A stretch of 64,000 nucleotides of DNA, taken from Oribacterium sp. NK2B42 (GTDB lineage: Bacteria; Bacillota; Clostridia; Lachnospirales; Lachnospiraceae). Made by a program: the position numbers and the translations under genes. Under the pieces are notes generated by a model. That model was given only the letters and a program-made list of their open reading frames with translations, was not told the origin of the DNA and did no database searches. Of the stretch, positions 23,671 through 33,433 are shown piece by piece. The stretch is from positions 1 through 64,000 of the forward strand of contig NZ_AUJX01000020.1 in assembly GCF_000424445.1 (NCBI RefSeq). The letters run 5' to 3'. The stretch's first letter is position 1. Each line of letters begins with the position of its first letter.

Positions 23671-24417
23671 ATGAGTGCAATTGGAATGAAGCAGCTCCTT
23701 GAGGCTGGCGTACACTTTGGTCATCAGACAAGAAGATGGAACCCTAAGATGGCTCCTTACATCTACACAGAGCGTAATGGTATCCACATCATCGATCTTC
23801 AGCAGACTGTAAAGATGGTTGACGATGCATACAACGCTATGGTTAAGCTTGTACAGGACGGTGGTACTGTTCTTTTCGTTGGTACAAAGAAGCAGGCACA
23901 GGATGCAGTTAAGTCAGAGGCTCTTCGTTGCGGTGAGTTCTATGTAAACGAGAGATGGCTTGGCGGTATGCTTACAAACTTCAAGACAATCCAGACTCGT
24001 ATCGATCGTCTTAAGGAGATCGAGAAGATGGCTGAGGACGGTACATTCGATGTTCTTCCCAAGAAGGAAGTAGCTCTTATCAAGAAGGAGTGGGACAAGC
24101 TTGAGGCTAACATCGGTGGTATCAAGGATATGAAGCAGATTCCTGATGCAATCTTCGTAGTTGATCCTAAGAAGGAGAAGATCTGCGTTAAGGAAGCTCG
24201 CACACTTGGAATCACACTTTTCGGTATCGCTGATACAAATGCTGATCCTGAGGAGCTTGATTATGTTATCCCGGGAAATGATGACGCTATCCGCGCTATC
24301 AAGCTTATCGTAGGCAAGATGGCTGATGCTGTTATCGAGGCTAAGCAGGGCGAGATGACTGAGGAAGAGGCAGCAGCTGCTACAGCTGGTGACGATTCTG
24401 TAGTTCCAGAGGCTTAA
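23671..24417 (+). CDS. rpsB: 30S ribosomal protein S2
   Basis: 248 residues beginning [27 protein letters not shown], the S2 signature, with [12 protein letters not shown] and [13 protein letters not shown] further on. S2 binds the 30S head-body hinge and recruits S1. The start is fixed by CAGGAGG 8-9 nt upstream; an in-frame extension into the leader is not real. The C-terminal tail is acidic ([21 protein letters not shown]). Codon use is strongly biased (CTT, CGT, GGT), as expected for very high expression. It is followed by an attenuator-like hairpin and tsf. Confidence 0.97.
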   Translation: MSAIGMKQLLEAGVHFGHQTRRWNPKMAPYIYTERNGIHIIDLQQTVKMVDDAYNAMVKLVQDGGTVLFVGTKKQAQDAVKSEALRCGEFYVNERWLGGMLTNFKTIQTRIDRLKEIEKMAEDGTFDVLPKKEVALIKKEWDKLEANIGGIKDMKQIPDAIFVVDPKKEKICVKEARTLGITLFGIADTNADPEELDYVIPGNDDAIRAIKLIVGKMADAVIEAKQGEMTEEEAAAATAGDDSVVPEA

Positions 24418-24431
24418 TTAAGAAAACACAT

Positions 24432-24480
24432 AAACCCAGCATTAGACAATTTAATAGATTGCTAAATGCCGGGTTTATTT
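24432..24480 (+). terminator. Hairpin between rpsB and tsf
   Basis: AAACCCAGCATTAG (24432-24445) pairs with CTAAATGCCGGGTTT (24462-24476) with one mismatch, then TATTTAATT. It is a moderate terminator that may set the rpsB:tsf ratio or end part of the transcripts. Confidence 0.65.
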
Positions 24481-24543
24481 AATTACAAAACAATAGGTGA
24501 AGATAATTCTTCCATAATAAAATAAATCCAGGAGGATACAACA

Positions 24544-25488
24544 ATGGCAATTACAGCAGCTCAGGTTAAAGAGTTACGTGACATGACAGGTGCAGGTATG
24601 ATGGCTTGTAAGAAGGCTCTCGCTGCAACTGACGGAGATATGGACAAGGCAGTAGACTTCCTCAGAGAGCAGGGTCTTGCAGGTGCAGAGAAGAAGGCCG
24701 GCAGAATCGCAGCTGAGGGTGTTTCTTTCACAAAGCTTTCCGATGACAAGCACTCAGGTGTTGTTGTAGAGGTTAATGCTGAGACAGATTTCGTTGCTAA
24801 GAACGAGAAGTTCCAGACATATGTTACTGAGGTAGCAGCTCAGGCTCTTCATTCAGAAGCAGCTGATATCGACGCTTTCCTTGCTGAGAAGTGGGATCTT
24901 GACAACTCAAGAACAGTTGCAGAGCAGCTTTCAGAGGAGATTTCAATCATCGGTGAGAACATGCACATCCGTCGTTTCCAGAAGCTTACAGAGAACGATG
25001 GTTTCGTACAGGATTACGTACACGGCGGCGGACGTATCGGTGTTCTTCTTCAGGTTAAGTCAACAGTAGTTAATGACGCTGTTACAGAGATGGCAAAGAA
25101 CATTGCTATGCAGGTTGCTGCTCTTAAGCCTAAGTTCACATCACGTAAGGAAGTTGACCAGGCTTATCTTGCAAGCGAGACTGAAATCCTTACAGCTGCA
25201 GCTAAGAACGAGAAGCCAAACGCTCCTGAGAAGGTTATCGCAGGTATGGTTCAGGGACGTATCAACAAGGAGCTTAAGGAGATCTGTCTCCTTGACCAGA
25301 CATACGTTAAGGCTGAGGATGGCAAGCAGTCAGTTCAGCAGTATGTTGATTCTGTTGCTAAGGCAGAGAATGCTACAATCGAGATCGTTACATTCATTCG
25401 TTTCGAGACAGGTGAAGGTCTCGAGAAGAAGAACGAGGATTTCGCTGCAGAGGTTGCTGCTCAGCAGGCTGCTGCAAAGAAGGCTTAA
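24544..25488 (+). CDS. tsf: Elongation factor Ts
   Basis: 314 residues. The N-terminal UBA-like domain (MAITAAQVKELRDMTGAGMMACKKAL) is followed by the TDF motif in NAETDFVAKN (about 78-88), which displaces the magnesium of EF-Tu, then the dimerisation-type core with VHGGGRIGVL. EF-Ts recycles EF-Tu from GDP to GTP. The C-terminus ends in an Ala-rich helix (EDFAAEVAAQQAAAKKA). Start after CAGGAGG. Codon bias is like that of rpsB. Confidence 0.97.
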   Translation: MAITAAQVKELRDMTGAGMMACKKALAATDGDMDKAVDFLREQGLAGAEKKAGRIAAEGVSFTKLSDDKHSGVVVEVNAETDFVAKNEKFQTYVTEVAAQALHSEAADIDAFLAEKWDLDNSRTVAEQLSEEISIIGENMHIRRFQKLTENDGFVQDYVHGGGRIGVLLQVKSTVVNDAVTEMAKNIAMQVAALKPKFTSRKEVDQAYLASETEILTAAAKNEKPNAPEKVIAGMVQGRINKELKEICLLDQTYVKAEDGKQSVQQYVDSVAKAENATIEIVTFIRFETGEGLEKKNEDFAAEVAAQQAAAKKA

Positions 25489-25535
25489 TTATAAAGTCTT
25501 TAATATAGCTTGAATTTTATAATCTTACGTTTAGG

Positions 25536-25565
25536 GCAGGAAGTTTTCTTCCTGCTCTTTTGTTG
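25536..25565 (+). terminator. Terminator of tsf
   Basis: GCAGGAAG (25536-25543) with CTTCCTGC (25548-25555), then TCTTTTGTTG. Confidence 0.8.
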
Positions 25566-25674
25566 TCCAAAAAATTCCGTTAAACAATTTTCATAATTCC
25601 CACATATTACAGTTATTTTTTCTGTTTAATATTTATGCTACAATAAAAATCATGTAAAACATGAGGTCATAAAT

Positions 25675-26028
25675 ATGCTTTTTGATTTCCTTAAAAAATA
25701 CTCTGATCAGCTTGATAACTCTTCCTCAAAGGAAGCCCCGGCACCTGATGCCGGAAATACCATACGTAAGCACATTGTATTTTACGGTACCGTTCAGGGA
25801 GTAGGGTTCAGATATACCGCATATCATCTTGCCACTACCCTGGGGATTACCGGATGGGCAAGAAACGAAGATGATGGATCGGTAACCTGTGAGCTTCAGG
25901 GTTCCCGTGATGCCATACAGGAATTCATGAACAGAATAGGAAATCAGCGTTTTATAGAGATTACAGATAAAGAGGAGCGCAATATTAAGGTTATCAATGA
26001 AGAACGTTCCTTTAGGGTACTCTACTGA
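25675..26028 (+). CDS. Acylphosphatase with N-terminal extension
   Basis: 117 residues. The acylphosphatase domain covers about residues 30-117 with [19 protein letters not shown] (catalytic Arg in GFRY) and the conserved Asn in [17 protein letters not shown]. The enzyme hydrolyses acyl phosphates such as 1,3-bisphosphoglycerate or carbamoyl phosphate. The first 30 residues ([13 protein letters not shown] and a Ser/Ala/Pro-rich linker) are additional to the usual 90-residue protein; they may form an amphipathic helix. The ATG follows ATGAGG at 25661-25666. A TACAAT at 25639-25644 is a likely -10 box. truA follows closely. Confidence 0.9.
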   Translation: MLFDFLKKYSDQLDNSSSKEAPAPDAGNTIRKHIVFYGTVQGVGFRYTAYHLATTLGITGWARNEDDGSVTCELQGSRDAIQEFMNRIGNQRFIEITDKEERNIKVINEERSFRVLY

Positions 26029-26050
26029 AAGGATCAGATCTTTAACAGTA

Positions 26051-26833
26051 ATGAAGCAAAATTACAAAATCACACTTAGCTATGATGGTTCCCGCTATTA
26101 CGGCTGGGAACATCAGCCAAATACAGAATTAACCATACAAGGAAAGCTTGAACAGGTGCTGACCCGTATGATATACGGAGAAGATTATACTGTTAAGGAT
26201 TTTGCCTCTTTCCCAATTACCGTAATAGGGGCCGGGCGAACAGATGCGGGTGTTCACGCCAGAGCCATGACCGCCAATGTGATCCTTGATCTCAAAAATG
26301 AAGTGACAGAAGCAGAGATCAGGGCTTATATGAACAGATATCTTCCCGATGATATAAGTATTAACGAAGTCAGGACTTGCGGGGAACGGTTTCACAGCCG
26401 GTTTAAGGCCACCGGAAAGACTTACAGGTATACCTGCTGGTGCGATGAACAAAAGCCGGTGTTTGAAAGAAAATATGTAACAGTCCTTGAGAATAAACCT
26501 GATATAGAGGCAATGCGCAAAGCTGCAGGATATCTCCTTGGAGAGCACGACTTTAAATGCTTTTGCGGAAACTCACATTTTAAAAAATCCACGGTCAGAG
26601 TGATAGACCATGTAGAAATCACAGAAAACGGTCCTTACATCCGGTTTTACTTTCACGGGACAGGCTTTTTGCAAAATCAGGTGCGTATCATGACAGGCAC
26701 GCTTCTGGAAATAGGTTTTGGAAAGAGAACACCGGATTCAATGTCAGACATACTCAACAGTAAAGACCGTCAAAAAGCTGGATATACAGCAGAAGCCAGA
26801 GGATTATGTCTCATGAAGGTGGATTATGACTGA
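26051..26833 (+). CDS. truA: tRNA pseudouridine synthase A
   Basis: 260 residues beginning MKQNYKITLSYDGSRYYGWEHQPN, the usual TruA N-terminus, which is why ATG 26051 is chosen over an in-frame ATG at 25997 inside the acylphosphatase gene. The catalytic aspartate is in GAGRTDAGVHA (about 67-77). HDFKCFC and FHGTGFLQNQVRIMTGTLLEIG are further family blocks. TruA modifies U38-U40 in the anticodon arm of several tRNAs. GWEHQP instead of the common GWQxQ suggests a diverged Clostridial paralogue. The ribosome binding site is weak, so translational coupling to the gene upstream is likely. Confidence 0.92.
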   Translation: MKQNYKITLSYDGSRYYGWEHQPNTELTIQGKLEQVLTRMIYGEDYTVKDFASFPITVIGAGRTDAGVHARAMTANVILDLKNEVTEAEIRAYMNRYLPDDISINEVRTCGERFHSRFKATGKTYRYTCWCDEQKPVFERKYVTVLENKPDIEAMRKAAGYLLGEHDFKCFCGNSHFKKSTVRVIDHVEITENGPYIRFYFHGTGFLQNQVRIMTGTLLEIGFGKRTPDSMSDILNSKDRQKAGYTAEARGLCLMKVDYD

Positions 26834-26932
26834 TGGTCATCTATCATATATCTTTTAATAAATAATGCATTTCAGTTTTATATACATGACTCATAAATAA
26901 AATTTCACTAAGCTTTAGGGAGGGGATTAGTT

Positions 26933-28300
26933 TTGAAAGATAAAAGTATTGGCATCATTTTAGGAGTTACAACCGGACTTCTGGCCGGATATCTGGCAAG
27001 TACTCTGTACATGTCCGGCAAGATCATGCCCGGCACCGTAATTAATGGTGCAGATTTTTCCATGGTTCCGAGGTCTGAGCTGAACGACCGGCTTTCAGCA
27101 ATGGAAAGAGATGCCTATGCCATCACCGTAAGAGACATTCACAAAAACGAATTAACAATCAACGGAGCAGACATTGATCTCAATGCAGAGTTCCCTGTGG
27201 AGAAGATCCGCGTGCAGAATCCTCTGATCTATCCATACTATATGCTGAATCCTGGAAACTACTTTTTAGAGCCAGATTCGGTTTCCTTTGATGAAGAAAA
27301 GCTAAAGTCTATCATAAACCATGATCTTTTACCTGCGGAGGGAAGCACAGACGCTCCTGTCGATGCCTTTCTGACAGCCTATATTCCCGGAGCCGGCTAT
27401 ACCATTGCAGCGGAAGAGGACGGCGACACACCTGATCCCGATAAGGTTACAGCTGTTATTGAGGATGCCATAACCGAGAGAGCGGTTTTTGTGGATCTTA
27501 ACGAAGAAGACTGCTACCTGACAGCAGACATCCGTTCAAATGATACCCTCCTTAACCAGAGAGCAGCAACCCTGAACGAAGCTCTCTCTGCCTCCATAAC
27601 CTATGATTTCGGAAACCAGAAGATAATACTGAATTCAGACACCTATTATCCATGGCTTGACAAGCAGGAGGACGGTACCGTTACTTTAAATGATGAAAAG
27701 GTAGATGAATATGTTACCGAACTTAAATCCTCCACGGATACCGCTTATACCACAAGAAGCTTCAAAACTGTTTCAGGACGTATAATCAATGTCAAGGGTC
27801 CTTACGGTTACAACATTTCAAAGAAAAAGGAAATCGAACAGCTTAAAGAGGATATCCTTTCAGGCTTGCCGGTAGAACGCGAGCCTGTATACACAACCTC
27901 CGGCTGTCAGCGTTCGGGAAACGAATACGGCAATACTTATCTGGAAGTTGATATGTCTAACCAGAAGGTTTATTTCATCCAGGATGGAAATATTGTTTTC
28001 ACTTCCGATTGTGTGACCGGAAATACAAGTCGCGGAAGAGGAACCCCCACGGGTATCTTCAGTATCATGTATAAAGCAAAAAATGTGGTATTACGCGGAC
28101 GTGACTATGCTTCTCCCGTTACTTACTGGATGCCGTTCTATAATGGCTGCGGATTCCACGATGCCTCCTGGCGCGGAAGCTTCGGCGGTTCCATCTACCG
28201 TTACAGCGGATCCCACGGCTGTGTAAACATGCCTATTCCTAAAGCAAAGGAGCTTTACTCACTGGTAGAAGCAGGCATGCCTGTAATCACATACTATTAA
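26933..28300 (+). CDS. Membrane-anchored L,D-transpeptidase (YkuD) with PG-binding-4-like domain
   Basis: 455 residues, TTG start after AGGGAGGGG. A single N-terminal membrane anchor (about 6-28, IGIILGVTTGLLAGYLASTLYM) is followed by GTVINGADFS and repeats of a beta domain like PG-binding-4/VanW-type modules (about 35-320). The YkuD domain (about 335-455) has LEVDMSNQKVYFIQDG and the catalytic HGCVNMP (His/Cys). Such enzymes make 3-3 crosslinks in peptidoglycan or attach proteins to it. A second YkuD protein follows, so wall remodelling is the shared theme. Confidence 0.88.
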   Translation: MKDKSIGIILGVTTGLLAGYLASTLYMSGKIMPGTVINGADFSMVPRSELNDRLSAMERDAYAITVRDIHKNELTINGADIDLNAEFPVEKIRVQNPLIYPYYMLNPGNYFLEPDSVSFDEEKLKSIINHDLLPAEGSTDAPVDAFLTAYIPGAGYTIAAEEDGDTPDPDKVTAVIEDAITERAVFVDLNEEDCYLTADIRSNDTLLNQRAATLNEALSASITYDFGNQKIILNSDTYYPWLDKQEDGTVTLNDEKVDEYVTELKSSTDTAYTTRSFKTVSGRIINVKGPYGYNISKKKEIEQLKEDILSGLPVEREPVYTTSGCQRSGNEYGNTYLEVDMSNQKVYFIQDGNIVFTSDCVTGNTSRGRGTPTGIFSIMYKAKNVVLRGRDYASPVTYWMPFYNGCGFHDASWRGSFGGSIYRYSGSHGCVNMPIPKAKELYSLVEAGMPVITYY

Positions 28301-28333
28301 AGCTTCCATCGTACTTAACCCTGATTTAAATTT

Positions 28334-28368
28334 AATCTGTGGACTCTGTTTTCAGGCGTCCACAGATT
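28334..28368. other. Intergenic hairpin between the two L,D-transpeptidase genes
   Basis: AATCTGTGGAC (28334-28344) pairs perfectly with GTCCACAGATT (28358-28368). There is no T-run, so it may protect or process the mRNA rather than terminate. Confidence 0.5.
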
Positions 28369-28388
28369 ATGCAATAAAGAGGAGATTT

Positions 28389-29204
28389 ATGAAAAAGTTT
28401 AAATTGAAATTTATTTCTGCAGTTCTCACACTGACTGTAGTATCATGCACAGCCTTTACTTCGTTCGCGGAATTCGGTCCCGGAATACCGGAATCGGAGC
28501 TTACCTCCTATACCGGTGCCGCAAATGCTTCCGACGGTGCTTCTGCCACTGAAACCGCCGCTTCCTCAACTGCCGGGACGATCATCAGCAATGAAATCCC
28601 CACAGAAGATACCTATGCTTTATACGAGAAGCTTAAATCAAGTCTTACCGCCCAGATAACAGACCAGATCATCCTTGTTGTTGACCACAACCTCACCTTA
28701 TGGAACAAACAGTCTGACGGAAACTGGATTAAAGATATGGACGTTTACTGTGGTTACGGAAGAAACGGTCTCAAGCCTTTTAACGAAAGACATGAAGGAG
28801 ATCAGACAACTCCCATAGGCTCCTTCCCCATACTTCATGCCTTCGGATTCGGTTCAAATCCGGGAACTGCCATGACCTGGAGAGAGATAACAGAAAACTC
28901 TTACTGGTCAGGAGAGAAAGCCACCTACAACACCTGGGTAGAGAGCGCAACCCACGTCGGAGGCGAGCATCTCATCGAATATGACATCTGCTATAAATAC
29001 GCCATGGCTATCGGCTTCAATATAAATCCTACTGTTTACAAGCGTGGTTCCGCAATTTTCCTTCATTGCAAAAACCCTGCCGAGTGGGGTTCTGCCGGCT
29101 GTGTATCAGTGCTCGAAGAAGATATGCTTAAGCTCTTACAAAAATGTCATGACGGCTGCTATATCATGATAGTTCCGGATACTGACGCCATTTCAAACTT
29201 TTAA
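28389..29204 (+). CDS. Secreted L,D-transpeptidase-family protein
   Basis: 271 residues with a signal peptide (MKKFKLKFISAVLTLTVVSCTAFTSFAEFG; cleavage likely after AFTSFA; the VSC could also be a weak lipobox). A Ser/Thr/Ala-rich linker (about 40-75) follows, then an ErfK/YbiS/YkuD-like domain (about 85-265) with VVDHNLTLW, TPIGSFP, FLHCKN (His) and GSAGCVSV (Cys). It differs from the SHGC pattern of the preceding gene, so it may be a different subgroup, acting on peptidoglycan outside the membrane. AGAGGAG precedes the ATG. Confidence 0.83.
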   Translation: MKKFKLKFISAVLTLTVVSCTAFTSFAEFGPGIPESELTSYTGAANASDGASATETAASSTAGTIISNEIPTEDTYALYEKLKSSLTAQITDQIILVVDHNLTLWNKQSDGNWIKDMDVYCGYGRNGLKPFNERHEGDQTTPIGSFPILHAFGFGSNPGTAMTWREITENSYWSGEKATYNTWVESATHVGGEHLIEYDICYKYAMAIGFNINPTVYKRGSAIFLHCKNPAEWGSAGCVSVLEEDMLKLLQKCHDGCYIMIVPDTDAISNF

Positions 29205-29219
29205 TACTTACATCATCAT

Positions 29220-30227
29220 ATGAAATTTTATTTTGCACCTATGGAAGGCATTACAGGATACCCTTTTCGTAATGCCTTCCAACAGTGTTTTCCGGGGACA
29301 GATCGTTTTTACACGCCATTTCTCTCGGCAAACGATACATTTTCCTTTACAACAAGAGAGAAGAGAGATACTGACCCTGCACTCAACAAGGTACCCGACC
29401 TGGTCCCCCAGATCATCACAAACAACGCCGAAATGTTCGTGTGGGCCATAGAAAGAATGACCGAACTGGGATATAAGGAAATGAACCTGAACCTTGGCTG
29501 CCCCTCGGGTACAGTTGTGGCAAAGGGCAAGGGTTCAGGAATGCTGCGTTACCCTGACAGGCTTGACGCTTTTCTGGAAGAGACCTTTGAACTCCTGGAT
29601 AAAAAAAATATATCCTATGATTCTTCGGTTAATGCTTCCACTTCAAGCGAAAAGCAGATCTCTGTTTCCGTAAAGACCAGGCTTGGCATACATGACCCTT
29701 CGGAATCCGACCGGCTCATGGCTATTTACAACAGATATCCGTTAAGTGATGTTATAGTTCACAGCCGTGTGCAAAAGGAGTTCTATAAAGGCGAGATACA
29801 CTATGATCACTTCAGAAAATTCATTGAAGGTTCAAAGCATCACCTTGTATATAACGGAGACATCGTTACAAAAAAAGACTATGAAAAAGTAAAAGCACTG
29901 TTTCCCGAGATAGATACCGTAATGATAGGCAGAGGTTTACTCATAAATCCTTCACTGATAAGGGAGCTTAACGGTGGAGACCCCTGCACCCTTGAGGAAA
30001 TAAAAGCCTTCCACGAAGCATTGATAGAATCCTATATACCCGAAATGGGCAGCGACGCAAATCTTTTATACAAAGTAAAAGAGTACTGGAGCTGGCTTAG
30101 CAGATCCTTTACGGGCTCAGAAAGATACATGAAGGATATAAGAAAAGCAAAAAGCCTGCCGGAATATAAAGCCGCCGTGCGAAACCTCATGGCAAACTGT
30201 AAACTTGAACACAGACAAAATTTCTGA
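29220..30227 (+). CDS. tRNA-dihydrouridine synthase family protein
   Basis: 335 residues of a flavin-dependent TIM barrel. It starts MKFYFAPMEGITGYPFRNA, matching the FMN-binding N-terminus. NLGCPSGTVVAKGKGSGML (about 92-110) contains the catalytic Cys, then VSVKTRLG, HSRVQKEFYKG and IGRGLLINP. Dus enzymes reduce uridines in tRNA D-loops. The subgroup looks like the diverged Dus of Clostridia rather than DusB proper. The insertion DKKNISYDSSVNASTSSEK (about 125-143) is unusual. The ribosome binding site is weak. Confidence 0.87.
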   Translation: MKFYFAPMEGITGYPFRNAFQQCFPGTDRFYTPFLSANDTFSFTTREKRDTDPALNKVPDLVPQIITNNAEMFVWAIERMTELGYKEMNLNLGCPSGTVVAKGKGSGMLRYPDRLDAFLEETFELLDKKNISYDSSVNASTSSEKQISVSVKTRLGIHDPSESDRLMAIYNRYPLSDVIVHSRVQKEFYKGEIHYDHFRKFIEGSKHHLVYNGDIVTKKDYEKVKALFPEIDTVMIGRGLLINPSLIRELNGGDPCTLEEIKAFHEALIESYIPEMGSDANLLYKVKEYWSWLSRSFTGSERYMKDIRKAKSLPEYKAAVRNLMANCKLEHRQNF

Positions 30228-30342
30228 GTATGACAGAGATAAGCGGCATAAGCAGCGTATTTACATCCCTGAATAGATTTTCATCTGCATTAAAGATTCA
30301 AGTGTCAAGATCGGCACTTACAGAGGAGGAGTTTAAATCCTT

Positions 30343-31374
30343 ATGATACTGGAATATCCTGAATATTATGAACGTTTTCGTTGTATAGGCGGCGACTGTC
30401 CGGATACCTGCTGCGCAGGCTGGGAGGTGGATGTAGACAGGGAGTCTTCACAATACTATAAAAGTGTTGACGGTGAATTTGGAAAAAGACTCAAAGAGCA
30501 TATTTGTGAAGATGGCGAGGGATGCTATTTCCCGCTCACAAAGGATAAGCGGTGTCCCTTTTTAAATAAAGCGAATCTATGCGATATATACACTAACCTG
30601 GGGGAAGAAAGTCTTTGCCAGACTTGTACCGAATATCCAAGATATTTTATGGACATCGGTAATTATGAACAGACCGACATGAGCCTGAGCTGTATGGAAC
30701 TTGGAAGGATATTCTACACAGAAACCCCTGTAATAGAATATGTCCGGTCCGAGAATCCGGTGGAAGGAGAGACTCTGACCGAAGATGATCGGGATACTCT
30801 GGTTGAGATCCTGTCACTTAGAAACAAATGTATTTCGCTTTTGCAGGATACCGTCCACTCCTTTAACGATAAGTTCCGGGATGTAAGGGCTTTGGTTTCC
30901 TATGCCGAAGGCGAAGATCCAGTGGAAAAGGATGAATCCCGGGGTTTCCTTAAGGAAAGCTGCAAAGATCTTATCCTTCTTTATGAATCTCTGGATTCCA
31001 TTAACGAAAAATGGTCTGAAAAGCTTTCTTACTATAAGGAATTATCCGAAAGTCCATCAGAGCTTGACAGGATACCTGAATTCACCTCTCTATATTCCGA
31101 AAAGCTTGATGAATGGTTGCCCAAAACCGGAGTATATTTTGTTTTCAGATATTTTATCGATACAATAACTGACGGAGACATAGAATATGAATTATGTTTC
31201 ATTCATCGAAGTCTTAAGCTTATATTTTTCATGCTTTTTGCTGAATGGGTAAATAAAGGAAATATCGATGTGTCAGATATGATTTATGCGGCCCATCTTT
31301 ATTCAAAGGAAGTAGAGCATGACGACGACAATGTAGACAGGATAAAGAAATCCGGAAACGAGGATAGAATATGA
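30343..31374 (+). CDS. fliB: FliB-like flagellin lysine N-methylase
   Basis: 343 residues. The N-terminal 130 residues hold the cysteine pattern of FliB: FRCIGGDCPDTCCAGW, CPFLNKANLCDIYTNLGEESLCQTCTEYPRYF and LSCMELGR. This cluster is shared with YkgJ-type proteins and probably binds an iron-sulphur cluster or zinc. FliB methylates lysines on flagellin in Salmonella. No flagellar gene lies in this window, so the substrate is uncertain. GAGGAGG precedes the ATG. The stop overlaps the next start (ATGA), so this is the first gene of a three-gene set. Confidence 0.82.
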   Translation: MILEYPEYYERFRCIGGDCPDTCCAGWEVDVDRESSQYYKSVDGEFGKRLKEHICEDGEGCYFPLTKDKRCPFLNKANLCDIYTNLGEESLCQTCTEYPRYFMDIGNYEQTDMSLSCMELGRIFYTETPVIEYVRSENPVEGETLTEDDRDTLVEILSLRNKCISLLQDTVHSFNDKFRDVRALVSYAEGEDPVEKDESRGFLKESCKDLILLYESLDSINEKWSEKLSYYKELSESPSELDRIPEFTSLYSEKLDEWLPKTGVYFVFRYFIDTITDGDIEYELCFIHRSLKLIFFMLFAEWVNKGNIDVSDMIYAAHLYSKEVEHDDDNVDRIKKSGNEDRI

Positions 31375-31991
31375 TCAAAAAATTCAGAAAAACTATATAT
31401 ACCGGTTTGGTACTTTTATCTCTTATTACTATCTGTTCCTGCGGAAAACGCAAGGAGCCTTATGAGTCTGTATCATCCGAGGATTTGACACAGGAGATCA
31501 TATCCGGAATAGCCGAAGGTTTCAAAAACGGCGAGATCAATGTTACCGAAAGAGAAAAGAGGATTTTATCCAACCTTGTAAATTACGTGGTTGATAATCC
31601 CGAGACCTCCATCCAGATTCTTTCCGACGCAGCAAAACAGGCCGGCTTCGAGGGTGTATTCCCTGAGGATATTTCAGGTGTGGAGCCCTATTACAAGGCC
31701 ATTGCAGGCACCCTTCTCGAAGCGGATTACATTACCACCGACGGAAATGATATCATTATCCGAAAGGGTACTGACAGCAAAACTCTGTCCGACCTTCTTT
31801 CAGAAGCGACTTCCGAAACTGATACTACCAGTACAACAAAAACCATCGATGGTAAGAAAGTAAACCTCAGCCTTAAAGATGACGTAATATATGATGCGCT
31901 TTGGAAAGAGGCCGGAAATGCTTATTCCATTTATTCCAAAAGCGGAATCGATGAAAAGACTCTTAAAGAACTTATCAAACAGGTAAAATGA
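31371..31991 (+). CDS. Putative lipoprotein, unknown function
   Basis: 206 residues with a lipoprotein signal: positive start MIKKFRKT, hydrophobic core, and lipobox ITICSC with the modified Cys at about residue 24. The mature part is acidic and helical, with VTEREKRILSNLVNYVVDNPETSIQILSDAAKQAGF and a Thr/Ser linker (ATSETDTTSTTK). No known domain is recognised. It overlaps by 4 bases with both neighbours, the FliB-like gene and the MATE exporter, so the three are co-translated; the functional link is unknown. Confidence 0.75.
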   Translation: MIKKFRKTIYTGLVLLSLITICSCGKRKEPYESVSSEDLTQEIISGIAEGFKNGEINVTEREKRILSNLVNYVVDNPETSIQILSDAAKQAGFEGVFPEDISGVEPYYKAIAGTLLEADYITTDGNDIIIRKGTDSKTLSDLLSEATSETDTTSTTKTIDGKKVNLSLKDDVIYDALWKEAGNAYSIYSKSGIDEKTLKELIKQVK

Positions 31992-33364
31992 AATCCAACG
32001 ATAAAACCATTTCCAACAACGATAGTCTTTCATATAATGCCATTACTCAGGGTGTGATATGGAAGACTCTCATTCTTTATGTGCTGCCTCTTATCATGGG
32101 CACATTTTTTCAGCAGCTCTACAACACGGTGGATGCCGTTGTGGTAGGAAGATTTGTAGGTAAGGAAGCCTTATCCGCAGTAGGCGGAAGCTCTGCCATG
32201 CTGGTGAATGTTTTCGTGGGGTTCTTTGTTGGCGTAGCATCAGGGGCAGGTGTGGTAACCGCCCAGTATTATGGCGCAAATAAGGAGACCTCGGTCAGAA
32301 AAGCTGTCCACACCGCTATGCTGCTTTCCATAATCAGCGGAGCACTTCTCACACTGATAGGCTACTTCATGATGCCTGTTTTCAGTGTATGGATGAAGAC
32401 CCCTCCTGAAGTTCTGAATCTAACCATCACATATCTTCGCGTATATTCCCTGGGAATGATACCAAACCTCATCTATAACATGGGCGCCGGTATTCTGAGA
32501 GCAGTGGGAGATTCCAAACGGCCTCTAATATTCCTTGTTGTATCCTGCATTTCCAATATAATACTTGACTATTTCTTTGTTCTTAAGATGGGACTCGGAG
32601 TTATGGGAGCCGCGCTTGCCACGATTCTTTGCCAGCTCATCAGTGCCGTGATGGTTCTATACACATTAAGCAAGTCGAGCAGCAGCTACCGCCTGACCGG
32701 AGGAGAACTGACACTCCACAAAAAGCAGCTTCTTCGTATCATTGCCATAGGACTGCCGGCGGGAATCCAGTCCCTCATGTATTCCCTGTCCAATGTCTTT
32801 ATCCAGACAGCCATAAACGAATTCGGGACTGACGCAGTGGCGGCATGGGCTGCCTACTCCAAGATAGACTCGGTATACTGGATGATCTCAAGTTCGTTCG
32901 GCATAGGAGTAACAACCTTCGTAGGGCAGAATTACGGAGCCGGGCTGTATAAAAGAGTACGGCAATGCATAAGACAAAGTGCTGTAATCATGGCTCTCAT
33001 TACCGTTTTCATGACCTTTATTCTCTACAAATGGGGATTCCTTGCTTTCAACCTTTTTGCCACAGACGAAAGTGTCATAAATACCGGAACCGCTATGATA
33101 CGGTATCTATCGCCTTTCTACATTACTTATACGACCATCGAGCTGTTATCCGGTTCTCTCAGGGGGATGGGCAGCAGCCTGAAACCAATGATCATTTCAG
33201 TATTTGGAATCTGTATACTGAGAGTTTTATGGATATTCCTGGCCGTACCCGTATGGCACAGGATAGAAACCATTGAATTCAGTTATCCTCTGACCTGGGT
33301 GACAACATCGATCCTGTATCTGCTTTATTATTTCAGATTCGTAAGTAAACGAAAGATACGTTGA
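31988..33364 (+). CDS. MATE family efflux transporter
   Basis: 458 residues with about 12 hydrophobic segments. The N-terminal MATE block is PLIMGTFFQQLYNTVDAVVVGRFVGKEALSAVGG, and the second half repeats the pattern (GLPAGIQSLMYSLSNVFIQTAINEFGTDAVAAWAAY), as in DinF/NorM-type exporters driven by Na+ or H+. The drug or metabolite exported cannot be predicted. The ATG overlaps the lipoprotein stop (ATGA), so its translation is coupled to the gene before. Confidence 0.93.
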   Translation: MKSNDKTISNNDSLSYNAITQGVIWKTLILYVLPLIMGTFFQQLYNTVDAVVVGRFVGKEALSAVGGSSAMLVNVFVGFFVGVASGAGVVTAQYYGANKETSVRKAVHTAMLLSIISGALLTLIGYFMMPVFSVWMKTPPEVLNLTITYLRVYSLGMIPNLIYNMGAGILRAVGDSKRPLIFLVVSCISNIILDYFFVLKMGLGVMGAALATILCQLISAVMVLYTLSKSSSSYRLTGGELTLHKKQLLRIIAIGLPAGIQSLMYSLSNVFIQTAINEFGTDAVAAWAAYSKIDSVYWMISSSFGIGVTTFVGQNYGAGLYKRVRQCIRQSAVIMALITVFMTFILYKWGFLAFNLFATDESVINTGTAMIRYLSPFYITYTTIELLSGSLRGMGSSLKPMIISVFGICILRVLWIFLAVPVWHRIETIEFSYPLTWVTTSILYLLYYFRFVSKRKIR

Positions 33365-33433
33365 CATCTTATTTAAGTAAATTTATACTTTCTTAGGTTA
33401 TTTTTCGTTCAATTATTTTCAGGGAGCACAAAT

